A stretch of 64,000 bases of DNA from NCBI RefSeq assembly GCF_001183605.1, contig NZ_LFXJ01000013.1, positions 62,318 to 126,317 of the forward strand, written 5' to 3'. Source of the stretch: Lysinibacillus xylanilyticus. GTDB taxonomy: Bacteria > Bacillota > Bacilli > Bacillales_A > Planococcaceae. The translations under genes and the position numbers were made by a program. The first letter of the stretch is position 1; every line of letters starts with the position of its first letter. The notes beneath the pieces were generated by a model. The model did no database searches. It was not told the origin of the DNA and saw only the letters and a list, made by a program, of their open reading frames with translations. Positions 38,454 to 47,136 of this stretch are shown piece by piece.

Positions 38454-38508
38454 CTCAGTCTAAGAACGCCACGTCCTGTGGCAACGACTGAGTGACCAAC
38501 ATCATGCT
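38454..38508 (+). repeat. Module C copy 3
   Basis: Outer stem CTCAGTC/GACTGAG, inner stem GCCAC/GTGGC with loop GTCCT, then GTGACCAACATC. Both stems differ from copy 1 yet remain perfectly paired. Confidence 0.85.
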
Positions 38509-38609
38509 GCTGCCGCTGCGTTAGCACTACGCTTTCGCGCAAAAAAACATTTGTTGGCCTAAAGCCTCCGGCCTATGTCACGGAGGTCGGAAAGGAGTTC
38601 TTAGAGGAT

Positions 38610-38660
38610 GTTAGCCTAAAACCATCGCATCCATGCGATAACGGCTAACTGACCTGCATC
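38610..38660 (+). repeat. Module C copy 4
   Basis: Outer stem GTTAGCC/GGCTAAC, inner stem ATCGC/GCGAT around ATCCAT, with the joiners TAAAACC and AAC and then TGACCTGCATC. A further stem variant. Confidence 0.82.
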
Positions 38661-38714
38661 GGTAAAGACGCCACGTCCTGTGGCATTACCGAAATGACCG
38701 ACATCGTGTCGGCC
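38660..38714 (+). repeat. Module C copy 5
   Basis: Outer stem CGGTA/TACCG, inner stem GCCAC/GTGGC with loop GTCCT, third hairpin CCGACATCGTGTCGG. Here the third hairpin has A-to-G and T-to-C changes that preserve pairing relative to copy 1. Confidence 0.82.
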
Positions 38715-38822
38715 CTCGTGCAGGCCTAAGCACAAAGCCGATTCCGGACGCAATTATGCCGAGGCATAATTGATTAGGATTCATTTGCAAATGCAATGAA
38801 TTGATTATGAGAGGAGCATAAG

Positions 38823-39644
38823 ATGGACTTGTTATTATTAGAAATTAATCCGATTGCTTTCCATTTAGGACCTATCGAAGTTCGTTGGTATGGGTTACTA
38901 ATCGTATCGGGTATTATTTTAGCGTATATTGTTGGACAAAGAGAGGCTGTTAAGAGAGGATTACCAGAGGATTTTCTTGCAGATCTATTACTATGGGCTG
39001 TTCCTATTTCCATAATATGTGCACGTATTTACTATGTAACGATGCGTTGGGATTATTATAGTGAAAATCCAGGAAAGATTATTGAAATTTGGAATGGTGG
39101 TATCGCAATTCACGGTGCTCTTATTGGCGCCTTTTTGACAGCTTACATATTCACTCGTAGAAGAAATATAAGCTTTTTACGAGTTGCGGATATTGCGGCA
39201 CCGAGTATTTTAATTGGACAAATAATTGGCCGATGGGGAAATTTTATGAACCAGGAGGCTTATGGTGGTCCAGTATCACGTGAGTTTTTAGAACATCTAA
39301 TGCTGCCGGATTGGATTATTAATCAAATGTATGTTGAAGAATTAGGAACATACGTACATCCTACTTTTTTATATGAATCCGTTTGGAACTTTATTGGGCT
39401 AATTATTTTATTAGTTTTACGCAAAGTAAATTTAAATCGTGGCGAAATGTTCTTCGGCTATATAATTTGGTATTCAATCGGTCGCTTCTATATAGAAGGC
39501 ATGCGTACAGATAGCCTTTATTTAGTAGGAGATTTACGCTCGGCTCAGGTTGTTTCAATAATAGGTATTGTTGTGGGTCTTGGTGCGATTATTTATAGAC
39601 GCATAAAAGTAAAACCTGCAGTAAAGTATTTAGATGATAAATAA
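38823..39644 (+). CDS. lgt: Prolipoprotein diacylglyceryl transferase Lgt
   Basis: A 273-residue, seven-helix membrane enzyme that transfers diacylglycerol to the lipobox Cys of prolipoproteins. The signature [15 protein letters not shown] is at about 136-150, the conserved HPTFLYES at about 178-185, and an upstream [16 protein letters not shown] motif (here [12 protein letters not shown]) is present. It is the first step for the many lipoproteins encoded in this window. Start is ATG 38823 after GAGAGGAGC. The order hprK-lgt-ppaX is the Bacillales arrangement. Confidence 0.95.
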   Translation: MDLLLLEINPIAFHLGPIEVRWYGLLIVSGIILAYIVGQREAVKRGLPEDFLADLLLWAVPISIICARIYYVTMRWDYYSENPGKIIEIWNGGIAIHGALIGAFLTAYIFTRRRNISFLRVADIAAPSILIGQIIGRWGNFMNQEAYGGPVSREFLEHLMLPDWIINQMYVEELGTYVHPTFLYESVWNFIGLIILLVLRKVNLNRGEMFFGYIIWYSIGRFYIEGMRTDSLYLVGDLRSAQVVSIIGIVVGLGAIIYRRIKVKPAVKYLDDK

Positions 39645-39656
39645 GGGGTGCAAAGC

Positions 39657-40298
39657 ATGACTGTAAAGGCATTACTATTTGATTTTGATGGTACATTACT
39701 CAATACAAATGATTTAATCATTCAAACTTTTATGCATGTTTTAAATGAGCGATTTCCCGGGCAATATTCGCCAAAAGATTGCCTGAAATTCCTCGGGCCG
39801 TCCTTAAAACAGACATTTAGTGACATTGCTCCTGGTGAAGAGGATGTAATGATGGCTAAATATCGTGAATATAATGAATTACATCACGATGAGCTTGTCA
39901 CTCAATATCCTGATGTTGTATCAACTTTAGAGCAATTAAAGGATATGGGGATCAAATTAGCGATTGTCTCTACAAAGCGTAATGGGATGATAGACCGTGG
40001 TCTATCTGTACTTGGTGCAAGTCATTTATTTGACATCCGTATTGGCACGGATGATGTAAAAAATGTAAAGCCTGATCCAGAGCCAGTTTTGCTTGCGCTT
40101 GAACGCCTTGGTGTAAACAAGGAAGAGGCCATTATGATTGGCGACAATTCTCACGATATTGAGGCAGGGCACAACGCTGGAGTTAGAGCAGCTGGTGTCG
40201 CCTGGGCTTTTAAAGGTGAGGAATACTTACAGCAATTCAAGCCGGAATATATATTGCATCATATGACGGATTTATTTGAAATTGTGAAAGCGGGGTAA
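39657..40298 (+). CDS. ppaX: Pyrophosphatase PpaX
   Basis: A 213-residue HAD-superfamily hydrolase. PpaX hydrolyses pyrophosphate produced when HprK dephosphorylates P-Ser-HPr by phosphorolysis. Motifs: DFDGTLL (nucleophile Asp, N-terminus), IVSTKRNG, VKPDPEPVL and MIGDNSHDIEAGHNAG. The ATG at 39657 follows AAGGGGTG and begins 12 bp after lgt. Operon position next to hprK supports the assignment over other HAD phosphatases. Confidence 0.92.
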   Translation: MTVKALLFDFDGTLLNTNDLIIQTFMHVLNERFPGQYSPKDCLKFLGPSLKQTFSDIAPGEEDVMMAKYREYNELHHDELVTQYPDVVSTLEQLKDMGIKLAIVSTKRNGMIDRGLSVLGASHLFDIRIGTDDVKNVKPDPEPVLLALERLGVNKEEAIMIGDNSHDIEAGHNAGVRAAGVAWAFKGEEYLQQFKPEYILHHMTDLFEIVKAG

Positions 40299-40302
40299 GT
40301 AA

Positions 40303-40845
40303 ATGGCACGTAAAACAGAACGCTACCGTGTCGAAGGAGCAAACTCGCTTTGGAATATTTATGATACGGTGTCCTTTTGGAAGGTGATAAAGTGTTTCGT
40401 TGTCATTCAAATTGGACGCTTCACACCATTTTTACGTGTAAAAAACTGGTTGTATCGAACTTTATTAAAAATGGAGATTGGTGAACAAACTTCCATAGCT
40501 TTAATGGTTATGCCAGATACAATGTTTCCAGAACGCATTCATATCGGTGACAATACTGTTATAGGCTTCAATACGACTATTTTGGCGCATGAATATTTAA
40601 TAGAGGAATATCGTCTGGGAGATGTTCATATTGGCAATGAAGTAATGGTTGGTGCCAATTCAACAATACTGCCTGGTGTTACGATAGGTGACGGTGCGAT
40701 AGTTTCTGCTGCAACCCTTGTGCATAAGGATGTGCCAGCTGGCTGTCTAGCAGGCGGTAACCCTATGCAAATTATTTATACAGCTGAACAAATGGCGGAG
40801 CGCAAACGCAATGAAGTAGTAGAATGGTGCACGCCCAAAAAATAA
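40303..40845 (+). CDS. yvoF: Hexapeptide-repeat acyltransferase YvoF
   Basis: A 180-residue left-handed beta-helix acetyltransferase-like protein (hexapeptides such as IHIGDNTVIGFNTTIL, VHIGNEVMVGANSTILPGVT and IGDGAIVSAATLV). It belongs to the NodL/LacA/CysE superfamily. The ATG follows GCGGGGTAAG 4 bp after ppaX, so the two are cotranscribed. B. subtilis has yvoF here too. The acceptor is unknown. Confidence 0.85.
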   Translation: MARKTERYRVEGANSLWNIYDTVSFWKVIKCFVVIQIGRFTPFLRVKNWLYRTLLKMEIGEQTSIALMVMPDTMFPERIHIGDNTVIGFNTTILAHEYLIEEYRLGDVHIGNEVMVGANSTILPGVTIGDGAIVSAATLVHKDVPAGCLAGGNPMQIIYTAEQMAERKRNEVVEWCTPKK

Positions 40846-40853
40846 TAATGCCT

Positions 40854-40889
40854 ACACTGTGCATGCTTTACTGTGCACAGTGTTTTTTT
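40854..40889 (+). terminator. Terminator after yvoF
   Basis: ACACTGTGCA (40854-40863) pairs with TGCACAGTGT (40874-40883), followed by TTTTTT. Array 3 begins about 80 bp later. Confidence 0.88.
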
Positions 40890-40969
40890 GGCGGAAATAA
40901 TCGTAACAATGAAATTAAAGTATGACTCTCCGGCCAAACGAGGGGGTGACATGACATACGTTTTAACAA

Positions 40970-41116
40970 AATGACACCCAACTTTTTAGTTTTATCACCC
41001 AACTTTTGAAATTTATCAACTAACTTTCGCATTTTATCACCCAACTTCTGAAATTTATCAACTAACTTTCGCGTTTTATCACTCAACTTCCGAAATTTAT
41101 CGACATCCACCTTCCA
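40970..41116. repeat. Tandem array 3: seven 21-bp units (42-bp pairs)
   Basis: Five conserved units (40991-41095) flanked by two degenerate ones, each 21 bp, alternate between types beginning TTTATCACCCAACTT and TTTATCAACTAACTTTCGC. The minus frame gives heptads DKFQKLG/DKMRKLV, without an ATG start. It lies between the yvoF terminator and the his operon promoter. Confidence 0.9.
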
Positions 41117-41237
41117 AAGAGTAAAAAAAGATTCACATAACTTGCTATGCCGAATAAAGTTTCAATTTATTTATTTTCAAGTATAATTAACAGAATAATC
41201 AGTGTTTAAATTATTTGATAATTCAAGTGTAGTTGCA

Positions 41238-41266
41238 TTGACTAGCAAGAAGAAATAAGTTAGAAT
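41238..41266 (+). promoter_or_regulatory. Sigma-A-like promoter for the his operon
   Basis: TTGACT (41238-41243), 17-bp spacer, TAGAAT (41261-41266). No T-box or other riboswitch is apparent in the leader of about 60 bases before hisZ, although AACACTCTAGTGAGTT is an imperfect inverted repeat. Confidence 0.65.
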
Positions 41267-41329
41267 ACTTTCATAATCTAATTCTCTAACACTCTAGTGA
41301 GTTAAAGTGAAACGTGAGGAAGTGTCAGG

Positions 41330-42502
41330 ATGTCGTCGATTAAAATGTTTGAGAAACCACTTGGAATGCGCGATACATTTCCGCAAATTTTTGAAAAGGT
41401 AGAGGCTGTAAGAAATACAGGGCGAGATTTTTTATGTAGAAGAGGCTATGAATTTATTAAAACGCCTGCAGTTGAGTATTTTGATACAGTCGGTAAAGCA
41501 TCAGCGATAGCCAATACGCATTTATTTAAATTAGTAGATGGCCAGGGCAACACGTTAGTACTACGACCTGATATGACAACACCGATTGCACGTATAGCAA
41601 CATCAAAATTATTAAAAGAAATGATTCCAATACGCCTTGCTTATTTTGCTAGTGTCTTCCGCGCACAGGAAGCGGAGGGTGGACGCCCAGCAGAATTTGA
41701 TCAGATGGGAATCGAATTAATTGGAGACAATTCTGTATTTGCTGATGCTGAGGTTATTGTTACGGCAATGGAGTTATTAAAGCAATTTGGCTTAGCGAAA
41801 TTTAAAGTGACGATCGGTCATGCAGGTATATTAAATTGTATTTTACAAGATTACACAGAAAGCATCGAACAACAAAATATACTTCGGACATTACTTGTGC
41901 AACGCAATTATGTAGGGTTTGAAGAAGCGGTAGAATCATTTGATTTACCAAAAACAAAATCCGATGCATTATTGCAATTTATTGAAGAAGCTATGAATTT
42001 AAATGAAATTCAAGATATTGAGAAATATGTGCGGAAAAATGACGCATTAGAATATATGCAACAGCTCGCTAAATTGCTTGAAATTGCAGGCTTAGCGGAT
42101 TATGTAGCCTTTGATTTTACACTTTCAAGTCACATGAGCTATTACACAGGCATGTTATTTGAAGTGTTTGCAACCGGCAGTGGTTTTCCATTAGGCAATG
42201 GGGGACGCTATGACGGGTTGCTGGAGGTATTTGGCTCAAAAGTAGGTGCTACAGGATTTAGTATTCGTGTTGATCGCCTATTAGAAACACTTAATGGGCA
42301 ATCGGATGTGCGACAAGAAGCTACAGTCGTGTTGTTTGAGGAAGAACAATTTGAAGCGGCTCTTGCAGAGGTACAGACGCTACGAGCAGCTGGTAAACAG
42401 GCTACCTTACAGTTAAGGAGTAGTCTTGTCGATGAAGCCGCTTTTTTAGCACATTTTACAGAAGTAGTTATTGTGGGACAGGAGGACGTTGACGGTGAAT
42501 GA
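41330..42502 (+). CDS. hisZ: ATP phosphoribosyltransferase regulatory subunit HisZ
   Basis: A 390-residue HisRS-like paralogue that forms the octameric enzyme with the short form of HisG and confers feedback regulation. Class II synthetase-like features ([39 protein letters not shown]) are present, but the anticodon-binding domain is reduced. Its presence fits with the short HisG encoded next. Start ATG 41330 has Shine-Dalgarno GAGGAAG. It overlaps hisG by 8 bp. Confidence 0.93.
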   Translation: MSSIKMFEKPLGMRDTFPQIFEKVEAVRNTGRDFLCRRGYEFIKTPAVEYFDTVGKASAIANTHLFKLVDGQGNTLVLRPDMTTPIARIATSKLLKEMIPIRLAYFASVFRAQEAEGGRPAEFDQMGIELIGDNSVFADAEVIVTAMELLKQFGLAKFKVTIGHAGILNCILQDYTESIEQQNILRTLLVQRNYVGFEEAVESFDLPKTKSDALLQFIEEAMNLNEIQDIEKYVRKNDALEYMQQLAKLLEIAGLADYVAFDFTLSSHMSYYTGMLFEVFATGSGFPLGNGGRYDGLLEVFGSKVGATGFSIRVDRLLETLNGQSDVRQEATVVLFEEEQFEAALAEVQTLRAAGKQATLQLRSSLVDEAAFLAHFTEVVIVGQEDVDGE

Positions 42503-43118
42503 ATTAACGATTGCTATGCCGAAGGGACGCATTTTTGACGAGGCATATCAGATGCTTTTAGAAGCTGGCTTTAATTTACCAGAAGAAGTCGAAATGTCCC
42601 GTAAATTAATGCTTGAAATTCCGGAAGAGAAAATTCGTTTTATATTATCAAAGCCAATGGATGTACCTGTTTATGTTGAGCACGGTGTAGCGGATATTGG
42701 TATTGCAGGTAAGGATGTTTTGCTAGAACAGCAACGAGAAGTGCATGAACTACTGGATTTAAAAATAAGTACTTGCTATATCGCATCAGCAGGCTTACCT
42801 AATACGACAATGAATGAAATTGCACCAAGAATAGCGACAAAATATCCTAATATTGCAATGAAATACTATAAGGGTATTGGAGAGCAGGTTGAAATTATTG
42901 AACTAAATGGATCGATTGAATTGGCGCCCATGATTGGCTTAGCAGATCGAATTGTCGATATTGTTTCAACAGGACGGACACTGAAAGAAAATGGCTTAGT
43001 GGAGTATGAATTTATTACAGACGTATCATCACGATTAATTGCCAACCCAGTAAGTTATCGCATGAAGAGTGACCGTATTATCGATCTTGTGAAACGTTTA
43101 AAAAAATGTGTTAAATAA
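42495..43118 (+). CDS. hisG: ATP phosphoribosyltransferase HisG, short form
   Basis: A 207-residue catalytic subunit of the first histidine step (ATP plus PRPP). The N-terminus [14 protein letters not shown], the [11 protein letters not shown] segment and the PRPP-binding loop [16 protein letters not shown] are visible. I chose the GTG at 42495 ([12 protein letters not shown]) with AGGAGG at about 42480-42485; earlier in-frame TTG codons are unlikely. It lacks the C-terminal regulatory domain, hence the need for HisZ. Confidence 0.95.
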   Translation: MNELTIAMPKGRIFDEAYQMLLEAGFNLPEEVEMSRKLMLEIPEEKIRFILSKPMDVPVYVEHGVADIGIAGKDVLLEQQREVHELLDLKISTCYIASAGLPNTTMNEIAPRIATKYPNIAMKYYKGIGEQVEIIELNGSIELAPMIGLADRIVDIVSTGRTLKENGLVEYEFITDVSSRLIANPVSYRMKSDRIIDLVKRLKKCVK

Positions 43119-43169
43119 AAAAGTCCTATTGGAAGAGGCTCATTCCTAGATTTAAAGGAGATTAATCCT

Positions 43170-44444
43170 ATGAAAATAACAAAGCTAGAAAAAGGTATTT
43201 CCTTAAAGAGACCACTTGAAGGTGGAAATGAAGAACAGTTAAAGGTTGTGCGTCAAGTATTGGCAGACGTTCGTGCACAAGGTGACGCAGCTATACGTTT
43301 TTATACAGAAAAATGGGATGGCTTTGCCCCTGATCATTTACGCGTAACGAAGGAAGAAATCGAAGAGAGCGTAAATTTAATTGATCAACAGCTTTATGAT
43401 GATTTAACAGAAGCTGCTCAAAATATTCGCTTGTATCATGAACAGCAAAAGCGTTCAGGTTATCGCTTAGATCTTAAGGATGGCTCTTGGCTTGGTCAAC
43501 GAATTACTGCGCTCGATGCAGTAGGTCTTTATGTTCCTGGTGGTACAGCAGCGTACCCATCTTCGGTCTTGATGAACGTTATTCCTGCACAAGTAGCTGG
43601 TGTCAAACGCATTGTTATTACATCTCCAGCAGGTCGAGATGGAAAGTTACCTCCAGGTGTACTTGCTGCAGCGCGCATTTTAGGAGTAGAGGAAATATAT
43701 AAAATCGGTGGAGCTCAGGCGATTGCGGCTCTTGCATATGGGACAGAGACGCTTTCTCCAGTTGATAAAATTACAGGTCCAGGAAATATCTTTGTAGCAT
43801 TAGCAAAACGTGAGGTATTTGGTGAGGTTGCGATTGATATGATTGCAGGCCCAAGTGAAATTGCAGTATTAGCAGACGACACAGCATTTGCTGATGAAAT
43901 CGCGGCTGATCTTCTATCACAGGCTGAGCACGATAAGTTGGCTTGTGCCATTTTAATAACGACTTCTGAGCAATTGGCTAAAAAAGTAGCTGATGAAGTG
44001 GAGAAGCAATTAACGACTTTACCGCGTGAAAAGGTAGCACGTGCATCTATAGAAAATTTTGGTGCTATTTATGTGGCTGAAACGATGGCGGATGCCGTAG
44101 ATGCAATTAATTCGCTAGCTCCTGAACATTTAGAAATTGTCACAAAAAACGCTGAGGTTGTAGCTGAACAAGTACGACATGCAGGTGGTATTTTCATCGG
44201 TCGTTATAGCTCTGAACCAGTTGGTGATTACTTTGCAGGGACAAATCATGTGCTACCAACGAATAGCACTGCACGCTTTGCAAGTGGTTTAAACGTCGAT
44301 GATTTTGTGAAAAAATCGAGTGTTGTCTTTTATAGTGAAAAGACTTGGGCAGAAAACGCACCGAAAATTGCACGTCTAGCACGTATGGAAGGCTTAGAGG
44401 GCCATGCGCGTGCAGTCGAATCGCGTGGATGGGAAAAGGAGTAG
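43170..44444 (+). CDS. hisD: Histidinol dehydrogenase HisD
   Basis: A 424-residue zinc enzyme that oxidises L-histidinol to L-histidine in two NAD-dependent steps. Motifs: GLYVPGGTAAYPSS, IAGPSEIAVLADD (metal/substrate region), LLSQAEHD and GDYFAGTNHVLPT. The ATG follows TTTAAAGGAG. The C-terminus abuts hisB (stop 44444, next ATG 44449), so the genes are coupled. Length matches the family. Confidence 0.96.
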   Translation: MKITKLEKGISLKRPLEGGNEEQLKVVRQVLADVRAQGDAAIRFYTEKWDGFAPDHLRVTKEEIEESVNLIDQQLYDDLTEAAQNIRLYHEQQKRSGYRLDLKDGSWLGQRITALDAVGLYVPGGTAAYPSSVLMNVIPAQVAGVKRIVITSPAGRDGKLPPGVLAAARILGVEEIYKIGGAQAIAALAYGTETLSPVDKITGPGNIFVALAKREVFGEVAIDMIAGPSEIAVLADDTAFADEIAADLLSQAEHDKLACAILITTSEQLAKKVADEVEKQLTTLPREKVARASIENFGAIYVAETMADAVDAINSLAPEHLEIVTKNAEVVAEQVRHAGGIFIGRYSSEPVGDYFAGTNHVLPTNSTARFASGLNVDDFVKKSSVVFYSEKTWAENAPKIARLARMEGLEGHARAVESRGWEKE

Positions 44445-44448
44445 CACA

Positions 44449-45048
44449 ATGACTGAAAAAAAACGATATGCAAAAGTTGAACGTACGACAAATGAAACTC
44501 AAATTTCAGTAGCCATCGATTTAGACGGTGAAGGGAAGGCGAATATTAAAACGGGTGTCGGCTTTATGGATCACATGCTTGACCTATTTATCAAACATGG
44601 GCTTTTCAATGGGACGATAGAAGCGAATGGTGATACTTATATAGACGATCATCATACAACGGAAGACCTCGGAATTGTACTAGGCCAAGCTATCCGTGAA
44701 GCGCTCGGTGATAAAAAAGGAATAAAGCGTTACGGCACAGCATTTGTGCCAATGGATGATGCACTTGCACAGGTCGTAGTGGATTGCTCGAATCGTCCGC
44801 ACTTAGAATATCGTGTGCCACAGTTGAAGGAAAAGGTCGGTAGCTTTGATACTGAATTAGTACATGAATTTTTATGGAAGTTTGCACTTGAGGCTCGGAT
44901 GAATGTTCATGTCATTGTACCTTATGGACATAATACACATCATATCATTGAAGCTATTTTTAAGGCGTTAGCACGTGCCATTGACGCAGCAGTGGAAATT
45001 GATCCACGTGTTAAAGGTGTACCATCGACTAAGGGGCTGTTGACGTGA
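44449..45048 (+). CDS. hisB: Imidazoleglycerol-phosphate dehydratase HisB
   Basis: A 199-residue manganese-dependent dehydratase making imidazole acetol phosphate. Metal-binding motifs: DHMLD, DDHHTTEDLG and HNTHHIIEA. I chose the ATG at 44449 (MTEKKRYAKVERTT) after AAAAGGAG rather than the upstream in-frame start at 44404, which lies inside hisD. It overlaps hisH by 4 bp. It is the monofunctional form, without the histidinol-phosphatase domain. Confidence 0.95.
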   Translation: MTEKKRYAKVERTTNETQISVAIDLDGEGKANIKTGVGFMDHMLDLFIKHGLFNGTIEANGDTYIDDHHTTEDLGIVLGQAIREALGDKKGIKRYGTAFVPMDDALAQVVVDCSNRPHLEYRVPQLKEKVGSFDTELVHEFLWKFALEARMNVHVIVPYGHNTHHIIEAIFKALARAIDAAVEIDPRVKGVPSTKGLLT

Positions 45049-45677
45049 AAATAGGTGTTATTGATTATGGAATGGGGAATTTATTTAGCGTTGAACAAGC
45101 ATTAAAACGACTTGGCTGTGAGGTTGTTGTCTCGGCTAACGAAAAAGAGCTAGATGCAACAGATGCTCTGTTACTCCCTGGAGTTGGAGCATTTCCAGAT
45201 GCCATCAAACGTTTAGCTGAAACGAATTTAGATCAATATTTACACAAGGTGAAAGCTGAAAATCGACCACTTCTCGGAATTTGCTTAGGAATGCAATTGT
45301 TATTTGAGAAAAGTGAAGAAGTGTCCCCAACGAAGGGGTTAGGCTTTTTTAAAGGAAGCATTAAACGATTTAGTGGTGACAATGCTGGGCAGCAGTATCG
45401 AGTGCCGCATATGGGGTGGAATGAGCTCATAGTGACAAAGCGTCCTTCATGGTTAAATGGTGAAGTAACGGCAAAGCATGTTTATTTTGTTCACTCATTT
45501 TATGCAACTGATATCGATGAAACGGAGCTTGTCTCTTATGCGGATTATCATGGTATTAAGGTTCCTGGCATTGTGGTAAATGGCTCTATTACGGGTATGC
45601 AGTTCCACCCTGAAAAATCAGGTGAACTAGGTGTGCATTTATTAGAGCAATGGTTAAAGGGGGTGGCATCATGTTAA
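45045..45677 (+). CDS. hisH: Imidazole glycerol phosphate synthase subunit HisH
   Basis: A 210-residue class I glutamine amidotransferase supplying ammonia to HisF. The nucleophile Cys lies in [12 protein letters not shown] (about 80-91) and the catalytic His-Glu in MQFHPEKSG near the end. It starts with GTG overlapping hisB by 4 bp and overlaps hisF by 7 bp. hisA, normally between hisH and hisF in Bacillus, is missing here. Confidence 0.95.
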   Translation: MKIGVIDYGMGNLFSVEQALKRLGCEVVVSANEKELDATDALLLPGVGAFPDAIKRLAETNLDQYLHKVKAENRPLLGICLGMQLLFEKSEEVSPTKGLGFFKGSIKRFSGDNAGQQYRVPHMGWNELIVTKRPSWLNGEVTAKHVYFVHSFYATDIDETELVSYADYHGIKVPGIVVNGSITGMQFHPEKSGELGVHLLEQWLKGVASC

Positions 45678-46432
45678 CAAAGCGCATTATTCCATGTCTT
45701 GATGTGAAAGAGGGACGTGTTGTAAAGGGTGTACAGTTTGTGTCATTACGTGATGCGGGTGACCCAGTAGAGCTTGCCAAGTTTTATGATGAACAAGGAG
45801 CAGATGAGCTAGTATTTCTAGATATCTCGGCATCACATGAAGGACGTGAAACAATGGTTGATGTCGTACGGCAAACTGCAGCTACATTAGCAATCCCATT
45901 CACAGTAGGTGGTGGAATTCGTACATTAGATGATATGAAACGTATTTTACGTGCAGGTGCCGATAAAGTATCAGTGAATACATCTGCATTAGAGCGACCA
46001 GAGCTTATTAAAGAAGGTTCTGATTTTTTTGGTGCACAATGTATTGTTGTAGCTATTGATGCCCGCTATAGCGAAGAAGATGCAACATGGATGGTTTATA
46101 CGCATGGGGGCCGAAACAAAACGGCATGGCGAGCAACTGAGTGGGCAAAGGAAGCGGTTCGCTTAGGTGCAGGTGAAATCTTATTAACGAGTATGAATCA
46201 GGACGGTGAGAAATCCGGTTTTGATTTAGCATTAACAAAAGCTGTGAGAGAGGCTGTGACAGTTCCTGTTATTGCAAGCGGTGGTGCAGGGAATGCCGAA
46301 CATTTTTACGAGGTATTAGATGAAGATATCGATGCAGATGCAGCACTTGCCGCATCCATCTTCCATTACAAAGAAACGAGCGTAGCACAAGTAAAAGAGT
46401 ACTTACGTGAAAAAGGAGTGGCAGTAAGATGA
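45671..46432 (+). CDS. hisF: Imidazole glycerol phosphate synthase subunit HisF
   Basis: A 253-residue TIM-barrel cyclase producing IGP and AICAR with HisH. The catalytic D11 is in [35 protein letters not shown] and [12 protein letters not shown] are phosphate-binding loops. I chose ATG 45671 ([11 protein letters not shown]) after AAAGGGGGTGG; the in-frame ATG at 45650 adds seven residues within hisH. It is clearly HisF and not HisA: the [10 protein letters not shown] and [12 protein letters not shown] features match the cyclase. Confidence 0.95.
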   Translation: MLTKRIIPCLDVKEGRVVKGVQFVSLRDAGDPVELAKFYDEQGADELVFLDISASHEGRETMVDVVRQTAATLAIPFTVGGGIRTLDDMKRILRAGADKVSVNTSALERPELIKEGSDFFGAQCIVVAIDARYSEEDATWMVYTHGGRNKTAWRATEWAKEAVRLGAGEILLTSMNQDGEKSGFDLALTKAVREAVTVPVIASGGAGNAEHFYEVLDEDIDADAALAASIFHYKETSVAQVKEYLREKGVAVR

Positions 46433-47046
46433 TTGACAGCATTAAATTTGATGAAAAAGGTCTTGTCACTGCGGTTGTCCAAGATTCTAATACAAAAGAA
46501 GTACTAACCGTAGCGTATATGAATAAAGAATCTCTAGAAAAAACACTTGAATCGGGAGAAACATGGTTTTTCTCACGTTCACGTCAAGAGCTCTGGCACA
46601 AAGGGGCAACAAGTGGTCATACACAAAAAATTGTATCTATCAAGGCGGATTGTGACAATGACGCGTTAGTTGTAGAAGTAATTCCTGCTGGTCCTGCTTG
46701 TCATAATGGAACAACTTCTTGTTTCACGGAAATCATTCAGCAAAATGCCAAGGTCGGATCTGTTGAGATTATTTCTAACCTCGTAAAGGTCATTGAAAAG
46801 CGCGAGCAAGAAATGCCAGAAGGGGCGTATACTACATATTTGTTCGATAAGGGAATCGATAAAATTTGTAAAAAAGTTGGAGAAGAAGCAACTGAAGTTG
46901 TCATAGGTGCAAAAAATCGCGATGCAGAAGAAGTGAAATGGGAGGCTGCCGATTTAATTTATCACCTACTAGTGTTACTACAAGAGCAAAAAGTAAGTGT
47001 TTATGACGTGTTACATGTGTTAGAAAAACGTCACGAGGAGAAATGA
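46429..47046 (+). CDS. hisI: Bifunctional phosphoribosyl-AMP cyclohydrolase / phosphoribosyl-ATP pyrophosphohydrolase HisIE
   Basis: A 205-residue fusion. The N-terminal HisI domain (1-110) has the zinc and catalytic motif [11 protein letters not shown] and [12 protein letters not shown]; the C-terminal HisE domain (about 115-205) is an all-helical pyrophosphohydrolase with [15 protein letters not shown] and [13 protein letters not shown]. It catalyses the second and third histidine steps. It overlaps hisF by 4 bp (ATGA) and ends the operon. Confidence 0.95.
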   Translation: MIDSIKFDEKGLVTAVVQDSNTKEVLTVAYMNKESLEKTLESGETWFFSRSRQELWHKGATSGHTQKIVSIKADCDNDALVVEVIPAGPACHNGTTSCFTEIIQQNAKVGSVEIISNLVKVIEKREQEMPEGAYTTYLFDKGIDKICKKVGEEATEVVIGAKNRDAEEVKWEAADLIYHLLVLLQEQKVSVYDVLHVLEKRHEEK

Positions 47047-47089
47047 CGGCATATTGCTTATTGTATGTTATAATATAAGTTACTGTGTA

Positions 47090-47116
47090 AAGGAACGTAT
47101 TATACGTTCCTTATTT
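47090..47116 (+). terminator. Perfect hairpin after hisI, before yvcD
   Basis: AAGGAACGTA (47090-47099) pairs perfectly with TACGTTCCTT (47103-47112) around a 3-base loop. The following T-tract is interrupted, so it may be a terminator or a 5'-UTR hairpin of the next gene, which starts 25 bp later. A TATAAT upstream at about 47070 leaves both possible. Confidence 0.6.
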
Positions 47117-47136
47117 CTTGTTTCGGAGGAAATATT

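Larger units (their letters stand above)
38353..38775 (+). repeat. Type-A structured repeat, long form with nested module C copies
   Basis: Outer stem TATTTCAGC (38353-38361) with GCTGAAATA (38439-38447); inner hairpin with CCACCTCTATATGTGG. Three module-C copies (38454-38508, 38610-38660 and 38660-38714) and a module-D scrap are inserted. The end is the type-A tail GATTCCGGACGCAATTATGCC...CATAATTGATTAGG. It lies between hprK and lgt. Confidence 0.78.

Noticed and set aside
40868..41110. Minus-strand ORF with DKFQKLG heptads over array 3
   Set aside because: Starts with GTG without a Shine-Dalgarno and runs through the yvoF terminator.
41117..41329. T-box or attenuator before hisZ
   Set aside because: I could not find a T-box sequence, specifier arrangement or terminator/antiterminator pair in the leader; a plain promoter explains it.
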